Shown here in pieces: positions 57,801 through 64,000 of a DNA stretch of 64,000 bases. Within the stretch, counting starts at the first letter, position 1, and each line of letters opens with the position of its first letter. The notes under the pieces are model-generated. The model ran no database searches. It saw only the letters and a program-made list of their open reading frames with translations, and was not told the origin of the DNA. Both the position numbers and the translations under genes were made by a program. Source of the DNA: Dermatemys mawii (lineage: Eukaryota; Chordata; Testudines; Dermatemydidae); the NCBI GenBank assembly GCA_007922305.1, contig ML677334.1, positions 57,524,720 through 57,588,719 of the forward strand, written 5' to 3'.

Positions 57801-57910
57801 AGCAAGAGCTTATCTATGACAGCAGAGGTTCCATACCATAGTGGACCTCATTAACTATCTGCAGGCTCACCCAGAAATTTTTGCAAGGGCATACGTCAGA
57901 CTCCTGTGTC
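54840..57910 (+). mobile_element. DIRS-like (tyrosine-recombinase) retrotransposon relic, gag and RT parts
   Basis: Several decayed frames in DIRS order. Gag-like: CLSEGHTSGKCF (54.9 kb, the C-x-GEGH knuckle), GHYQVPSKGVEYF (56.37 kb), then KDIKKLDFIRKT and LQRCISNFQAHLSQYDYLKL (56.5 kb). Reverse transcriptase: KKFYYRYFLIPE (57.4 kb), FKFRVVTLGLIISALD (57.47 kb), then after a frameshift a PF-LS-ALRV-NKCLVVIAAYLR-like stretch and QEYPHLHNWLIL (57.73 kb). The YLDD catalytic motif reads HLHN, and there are many stops. A CR1 tail interrupts it at 54967-55075. I see no recombinase domain or terminal repeats. Clade assignment is from memory of vertebrate DIRS proteins. Confidence 0.75.
54967..55075 (+). 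mobile_element. CR1 3' tail inserted in the DIRS relic, with a foreign 20-bp patch
   Basis: Reads CACCTGGCATTGGCCACTGT, then GGGCTGGATGGACCATTGGT, CTGACCCGGTATGG and CTTATGTTCTT, the usual CR1 3' end. Between CAGGAGAC and ACTGGGC, where CR1 normally has about five bases (AGGAT), lies a longer segment identical to DIRS sequence at 56.83 kb. Confidence 0.85.
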
Positions 57911-58674
57911 ACACGGCTTCATGCACCTGTCACACAGCATACCAGACTCATGTACACTGTAGCCATAGGTATTTGATAGATAAAGTATAGGCATAAGTTA
58001 AAACGGTAAAGCAATGAGCCTACCCATTTGTACCCTGTAAGACATTGGTTTAAGCAGTTTGCATGAGGCTTTGAAGCTGGTGAACTTTGACACAGATAAA
58101 TGGCCTGAGTGTTGGGGAACTGTTTAAAGGTGACGTTTATACCAGAAAAGTGCAAGAACATTTAACTGATACCACATTTGGATATTTGAGGATAGGCATC
58201 TCCACAAATATCTAGTCTTCCTGCCCTGTCTTTCTCCCTGGGTCCTAGCTACTGCCCTTATCAATCTTGCATCCTAGATGCTTCTGTACTCCATCCTCCA
58301 TGTTACCCCCACACCTATGTCCTGTTCCCACCAGCTCATCTGAAATATTCTACACATCACCAGTGGGATTCTCATTTTTCACTGGAACCAGGCTCCCCAC
58401 TAGTAAGCCACAGAGATTTTCCAGAAAGAGAAGCTGTTTCCACAACAGAGCTACTAGCTCTATTCCTCAGGCCACTTTTAGAGCAATTTTCTCTCTTTCT
58501 ACCCCCTCACTGTCCCCTGTTCTTAGGGGCATGGGGATGGTGGGAAAAAACAAGGAAAATGGGTGAGGTGTACAAAAGGTACCCCAGGAGCAGATCTAGC
58601 AGCTTCACCACAGAGGCAGTTTCTCATTCTGGTGAATCTTCTCCAAAGGACAGCCCAGACTGACAGATCATAGC

Positions 58675-58916
58675 AGTTTGCAGTGCAGTTGCAGCCATCT
58701 TGGTCCCAGAATACTTGAAAGAGAAGGTGGGTGAGATAATATCTTTTCTTGGAGCAACTTTTGTTGGTGAGAGAGAAAAGCTTTTAAGCCACACAGAGGT
58801 CTGCAGGTCTGAAGAATTAATCAGGTCATAAGAAGAGCTCTGTGTGGCTCGATAGCTTGTCTCACTCACCAACAGATTGGTCCAGGAAAAGATATTACTT
58901 AACCCCACCTTGTCTC
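58675..58916. repeat. Foldback repeat of the 'GAGCAACTTTTGTTGGTGAG' family
   Basis: The left half GGTGGGTGAGATAATATCTT, TTGGTGAGAGAGAAAAGCTT is answered on the right by CTCACCAACAGATTGGTCCA, GGAAAAGATATTACTTAACC, its inverse. A long hairpin of about 55-base arms with a 75-base loop would form. CAGAGCTC/GAGCTCTG-type words near the loop are also inverted. Confidence 0.75.
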
Positions 58917-59199
58917 ACTAAGATCTTAGCAGGCCTGTTAGAAGGGACTCCTATTCTGGAGACTTAAGACGTCCCAATTCTTCAGAGTTGCACTAACCCA
59001 CAACTTTCATTCCAACCTTAGCAAGATTAAGATATTATAGACTCCACTACATGTTTTTCTAGAACATATTTGTACTTAAGAAAGTCTGAGGCTTGAGATC
59101 ACACTGTGAGATAGCGAAGAATTGAATGTGTGCACTGGGATATTATAATGTGGGGTGGGGGGAAGGCAAGCGTGCTGAGGTTAATGTCTAGATTACCAC

Positions 59200-59680
59200 T
59201 TCCTTCACTGGTGACTTCTTTGCATTAACAGAAGCTTTAATCTAGCAAAGTTTTGTGTGGTAGATATAAATATAGGAGCTACTTGAGCTGCTACTTTTAC
59301 TGTTCCTTTCCCAATCTCAGAGTGATTTATTAGTTTTAGCTGTTGCCCTTCTATTACAGACTTATAGGAACTACTCTGGTGTTGGGACAGACCCAGGCCT
59401 GGTCGGGATATACTAATGGTATTTGAAGTTGCTTTGTCATAACCGGGCGTATGCTGCAGCTCTGCCAGGTACACAGATTTCAGGATTATGCTTGGTTGCT
59501 GTCTTCGCTTGTAGTGACTCTTGCTGTAATGCACTTGGAGGAGGAGACTGTACTTGTAGTTTGGCAGCATGAGTATTACTTGCTTTCTTCTTCATTTCCA
59601 TTAAATGGATCATAATCTTTCTGGCCTTTCTTCTTCTTGTTTTTTATCTTTTTTTTAAATCTCATTTAAGGATATGAAAA
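59200..59680 (-). pseudogene. Possible processed-pseudogene fragment, parent unknown
   Basis: On the minus strand a basic stretch (KKIKNKKKKGQKDYDPFNGN, about 59595-59655) is followed by sequence that reads protein-like in changing frames: LQVQSPPPSALQQESLQAKT with KHNPEICVPGRAAAYA in one, and YDKATSNTISISRPGLGL in another, where 121 codons are open (59205-59570). Low-complexity basic runs and frame changes suggest a decayed retrocopy, but I do not recognise a parent, see no poly(A) tail, and chance remains possible. Confidence 0.25.
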
Positions 59681-62530
59681 CATGTCCTTAAAAAAATCTG
59701 CAAATAATGCCAACAACTTCTTCCGCTCAAACACTTCTTTCTAAAGGAAGTGTAAAATGTGGGAAATGCAGAGATTTACCATATTTTATTTTTTCTGTCC
59801 ACTGATTGTTGTACAATGTCTTCACAACACAATTAATAAGTGTCTCTATGCTCTATGAAGCATATGTATTTTGTGATGCAGCGTTTGTCATTCTTAGTAG
59901 TTTTCCCCCTAAGTGCCAGGCTATAAAGAACAATAATCTTTTGTAATTACGACATGGCATATCAATTATTGCAGCTTTACAGCTACGATACCAATGGCAC
60001 AAAGGTAGCATAGCTTATAAATCCTCCTTTTACAGTTTTCTATTTGTTTCTTTTGTATTTCTCACAAGGTTTAAAACATCCTTTTCAAATCATTTTGTAT
60101 TATTTTGATCCATGCTCTTTTGGAGATAGCAGTGTTAAGATGCATAATGAAACAAGTTTTTACTTGCCTGATACCAATGAGCTTTCAAGATACCGAATAT
60201 AACTTAATCACCATTTCTCTTCACATGGATTAATCATGTTCAGATATGATTTTCCATTATGTTATTTCATAGTTTATCTCATTTACAGAGTCTAAGAAGA
60301 TGAGTAAAACTTTGAAATTCAGAACAAAACATTTGCAAGTATACTTTATGAACCAATATATTATAACATACTATCTACTCCCCGCTGAAGGCCCAAAAGT
60401 GACTCCCATTATCTTTAAAGAGACTTATGCATGATAATATAGATTGTGTCCATTCCTAAATGCCTTCATTTCTGTTATGCACCCCCCCAAAGAAGTTTAT
60501 AGGAGATTGAATATACATATTTATTTGTACTGAAACACACAGAATGTGCATCTCACCTGCAGCTTTCCTCCCTTTTGTGTCTTCTCCTACTTTCAAAATA
60601 CTGGGGAAAAGTTGGATAATTAGATTCACCTATTAAATGTATATGATGTGCTTCCAGATACAAGATTTAAAAATGGGGTCATGTGTTGTAAATCTAGCAA
60701 TCTATGTATTTGATTTCATATATTCCTCAACTCTTGTGCTGTGTACAGGTGTATACATTTTAGGGAGAAAGAGGAGAGAGAAGTGGGCTTTCCATGCACT
60801 TGCTAGAATTTCATCCACAGTGTGAAACACAAATAAATGGTTAGATGAGAACGAATTAAGACCCTAGTCGTCTGTACTACTGTGAGTAAAAGCTGCAGGA
60901 CTGGGAATTAATTTTCTAAAAATTATTGCAAAGTAAACAGAAAGTATGGGAAATTAATAATTACATTGAAATTTCACTCTTCCAGTACATCCCATTACTC
61001 CCACCACCTTCTTCCTGCTTTTGTAAAGGTCATTTTCTGATCATTCCAAAACTTCCAAATAAATGCTCAGGATCAATAATTCGTTTGGGGAACGGTTTGA
61101 AGAAATTTTATAAATGAAACTGCTTGGAACAACTTCTTTTTTTCCTGTACACCTATGCATCCTATGACCTTCCTCACCTTCACGTCTCTCCTTGAATCCC
61201 ATTTCTTTCAGTTAACCTTTTATCACTGATCTCTTCTACCTCTCTGCACCCACTATGTCTGCTCCTATGTCTGCTCCTTAAATTGTTAGTATTAACATAG
61301 TCCCAAAGAAATTGGAAATATCCTCAAGGCTGAGACCTTGTTTAACTTTGTACTTGTATGGCACTGCATGTAGTAAATAATAATTAAACTGCTAAAAGAA
61401 TAATGAGATACTTAAAACAATTTTATTAATTTAACAAAAAGTATTTTGAAGGTTACAGTTATTACTGAGAATAAAATGATTTTGAACATAAAGAATATTT
61501 AAACAATATATTAATTTATCCATAGTACTTGGAAGTGGGTTTTACTATAATGAATGTTAATCTTTCAGAAGCACTCGCTATTATTCCTATTAAATACCTA
61601 CCTGCCTCAAATTATATAGTTCCCTGCAAAAAAATAAGAGAATAATATGGTATAACTAAGCCATTAAGTTTTAGATCAGGATTCATATGTTCTTTAGAGT
61701 TTGGAAGAGTTTTAGATCAAAGGTTTTGGTTTGGGCTTGTCTCTAGAAAAAAATGGGCCTAATTTTGCTTTCACTTATAATGGTTCTTTACCACTGGGGG
61801 GAAACTCCCTTCTGACCACACAGATGATGATCAGTTTAATCATTTAAAATCTGAGGAGTCTCGGGCCAAATACTTACAATTTAAGGCAATGCAATTGTTG
61901 TTCAATAACGACTCCTTTCACTTCTACAGTAATCAATTTTTGTAAAAGGATAATTACAGTGGGCAGAAATCTGAAGATCCTATTTCGGTTTTATCTGTCC
62001 TTTCTAGAGCAAAATGCCCACTGGGTTCAATTATGTGCTTACTTATACTGGTGGAAATCAGTGACTCCATTGAAATGAATGGTGTGCCACCAGTATAAAT
62101 TCATAGTGTTAGATGAGAATTAGGCCAGTTACACTATTTTAGACCAGTGCAACTCCACTGACTTCAGTAATATTGTCTGTTATTTACACAAATGTGAGAA
62201 AAGGGAGAATCAAGCCCATTAACTTCAGTGAGATTTTACCTGGAAATTACTTCAGAATTTAGCTCTTTAGTTGTATCCTATGTTTAGATTTGAATAGAAG
62301 AGAGCTGGTAATGTGCACATTTTGATGGGGAAAGACAAATTTTGCTTTAGCATATGCATACAAATGACTGACAAGCCAAATTCTCTGTTGGAATGGGATT
62401 TTATCTATTTGCACCAGCAGTGTTTGAGCCTGAATCTTTAGTTTTCAGGAACATCTACTGTGGGCATTAACTGAAGGACACTGAATTCCAGAGTGTAGTT
62501 TTCAGGTAGCTCCAAGGATGTAAGAAAATT

Positions 62531-62531
62531 T

Positions 62532-62563
<32 letters not shown>

Positions 62564-62565
62564 TA
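62531..62565. repeat. (TA)n microsatellite
   Basis: About 17 TA units with one G interruption. Confidence 0.95.
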
Positions 62566-62936
62566 ATGCTCATATATCCCACACCCACAACTCTGCTTCT
62601 TTAAAAGGCTAGTACTTATGGATAGCATTCGGTCAGCATTTTCACACGATTAACTTGCCAATTAAAAATAGGCTTGGCACTAACTCTAGAAGTTAACTTA
62701 GAAACTCCTAGCTTGGGTAGAAAATTGCTTCCAGGCAAGGTGGAGCAAACTCTTATTTTGTATCAGATATCACACCTGCTTTAGGTAAGACGCCATGACT
62801 CACTGGTTAGCTGGCATGCTCTCAGCTGAAGCGTACATTTGATTCCCTGTCATTTTCTCATAATCACATGTTGAGGTAAAAGAATCAGTGTATGGATAGA
62901 AACTTGACTTTTGTTCAGGGAAAGGTAGGATGTGTC

Positions 62937-63055
62937 TTTATTAGTGTTTCTGTCTATATTTTCAGAGACACAAGGGTGATATAATAGCTTATATTGAACC
63001 AAAAGCTGTTGGTGAAAGAGACAAACTTTCAAGCTTACACAGAACATCTTTAGCT
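62937..63055 (+). repeat. Copy of the 'GTTGGTGAAAGAGACAA' repeat family
   Basis: TATTTTCAGAGACACAAGG, then ATAATAGCTTATATTGAACC, AAAGCTGTTGGTGAAAGAGA and CTTTCAAGCTTACACAGAAC align in order with the repeats at 47.62 and 58.73 kb. Decayed, same orientation as the 47.6 kb copy. Confidence 0.65.
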
Positions 63056-63802
63056 CTCTCTGTATTACTGCCTTATTCTGACAAGCTTTGTCAGATACGA
63101 TAGTTTCAGAAATATTAATTTCATTTATTCAATTTAAATAATTTTAAATACTAGAAAGAAATTTTCTAGAGCTTTGGGTGTGATTTATTTGTTGTTTCTA
63201 TTCTAATGGGAAAACTGTAAGCTTGTTGAAATTAATAACTCCAGATCTTAAAGACGTAGCCATAGTGTTTTACATACAGGAGGTCCATTTTACCCAAGAG
63301 GTCCATTCCAGTCTTCTATCCCTAAGAACTTCAGTTGTGAAAATAAACTTGTAGGTGCATATGTAAATGCATCTAATTATGTGCTTTCATGTGCCATTAC
63401 TCAGTCTATACATGTAATTGTGATAATTGTGAGTACAAATTAGGTTTTGCAATTGTGTACTTCATTTCATTTCCTCATTTGTACACCTTCTCAGTCTGGT
63501 TTGTGGGTGTATGTGTATACACATACATATATGTATAAAAAGATAGTGTATCAACATATAAGACATTTGCCTCTTCCCCACAAAATAGAAAACACCAACC
63601 CTTCTTTTGGATAATCAGAAAACAGCAGCTTTGTTATTTCAAACAATCACAATTACTTTTGTTTGTTAGTAATAATCTGATTTAGTTTGATCAGAAAATT
63701 GGGAAATTATCTGTTCCACCCAGTGTTCAAACCTGGCAGGGCTACTACTTCTAGTGAAATCAGTGCAGCTCTTGCTTGTCAACGCCTTCTATTTCTGTGT
63801 GA

Positions 63803-63960
63803 TAACTCTTCGGACTTTATGCTCTGTACAAGATGAGACCTGCCTCATTTTCATCTTCCGTCTTGAAGCACCATGTAATAAAAGGCAGAAAATCCTCTGA
63901 GGCCAGAAATTGAGTGTAAATATTTTTCATACGCATTTCTTCTTTCAACGTCTGCATCAA
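63803..63960 (-). other. Exon-like open stretch, unassigned
   Basis: On the minus strand a T-rich tract with TTTTTGATGCAG (a good acceptor) leads into about 44 open codons: TLKEEMRMKNIYTQFLASED, then FLPFITWCFKTEDENEAGLI, ending LYRA and a stop. A GCAG|GTCTCA donor-like site occurs near 63840. Composition is more protein-like than the surroundings, but I know no family that matches. It may instead be part of a repeat. Confidence 0.2.
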
Positions 63961-64000
63961 AAACATAAAAAAATACCTACAAAATGGAAGTAACACACAT

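Larger units (their letters stand above)
57911..64000. other. Distal intergenic stretch
   Basis: No established gene. It includes a foldback at 58675-58916, a possible retrocopy at 59200-59680, dinucleotide repeats at 62531-62565, a repeat copy at 62937-63055, and an exon-like stretch at 63803-63960, all listed separately. Around 62031-62230, CACCAGTATAAATTC and CCAGTGCAACTCCACTGACT resemble a short dispersed repeat. Confidence 0.4.

Noticed and set aside
1..64000. CRISPR arrays, bacterial operons, rRNA or tRNA genes
   Set aside because: I saw no regularly spaced direct repeats, ribosome binding sites or cloverleaf A/B-box pairs clear enough to report. The window is vertebrate chromosomal DNA.

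Overview
This is a window of vertebrate nuclear DNA, most likely from a turtle and otherwise from a close archosauromorph relative. It has multi-exon genes with GT-AG introns, one CpG island, many decayed CR1 LINEs with tails of the 'GGTCTGACCCAGTATGG' and 'TCTATGAATCTATGAA' types, hAT, Tigger-like and foldback DNA elements, and a DIRS-type retrotransposon relic. The repeat family with 'CACGAAAGCTTATGC' and 'CAGACTAACACGGCT' blocks is one I associate with turtles; this is recollection, not a search. There are no bacterial operons, ribosome binding sites or CRISPR arrays.

The only protein-coding gene I can support is a desmocollin on the minus strand. Its first 12 coding exons lie between 24203 (start codon) and 2365; the later exons (end of the membrane-proximal domain, transmembrane segment, cytoplasmic tail) lie beyond position 1. 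I could place all 12 exons by hand: each has AG and GT borders, the phases agree, and the joined frame is open for 627 codons plus one base. The protein runs signal peptide, pro-domain, furin-type site (RAKR|RW), then cadherin domains EC1 to EC4 and the start of EC5. Local matches ('QLLFGLL' at the end of exon 1, 'SLMENSLGP', 'EDDNDNAP', '[11 protein letters not shown]') point to DSC1 rather than DSC2 or DSC3. The promoter sits in a CpG island at about 23.94-24.80 kb.

Introns of the gene hold a Tigger-like miniature element, a truncated hAT element with a G-rich repeat array, a roughly 2.4 kb CR1 (all in intron 6), a 605 bp terminal-inverted-repeat element in intron 2, and smaller fragments.

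From 24.8 kb to the end (about 39 kb) I found no convincing gene. This fits the region 5' of DSC1, where in mammals a long gap separates the desmocollins from the desmogleins. The stretch is a stack of mobile-element relics: CR1 copies at 29.6, 37.4, 39.6-40.9, 41.1-41.9, 49.2-50.0 and 55.0 kb, one with a second CR1 nested inside it in antisense; hAT elements at 34.6, 36.6 and 48.8 kb; a Tigger-like element at 44.4 kb; an RTE-like LINE end at 43.9 kb; and a DIRS relic at 54.8-57.9 kb. A 10-base N gap lies at 51749-51758.

I did not find a new biological system. The points most worth checking are the loss of calcium-binding motifs around EC4 in the desmocollin, a 23-bp patch of DIRS sequence inside a CR1 tail 1.8 kb away, and two short exon-like or retrocopy-like stretches at 59.2-59.7 and 63.8-63.96 kb.
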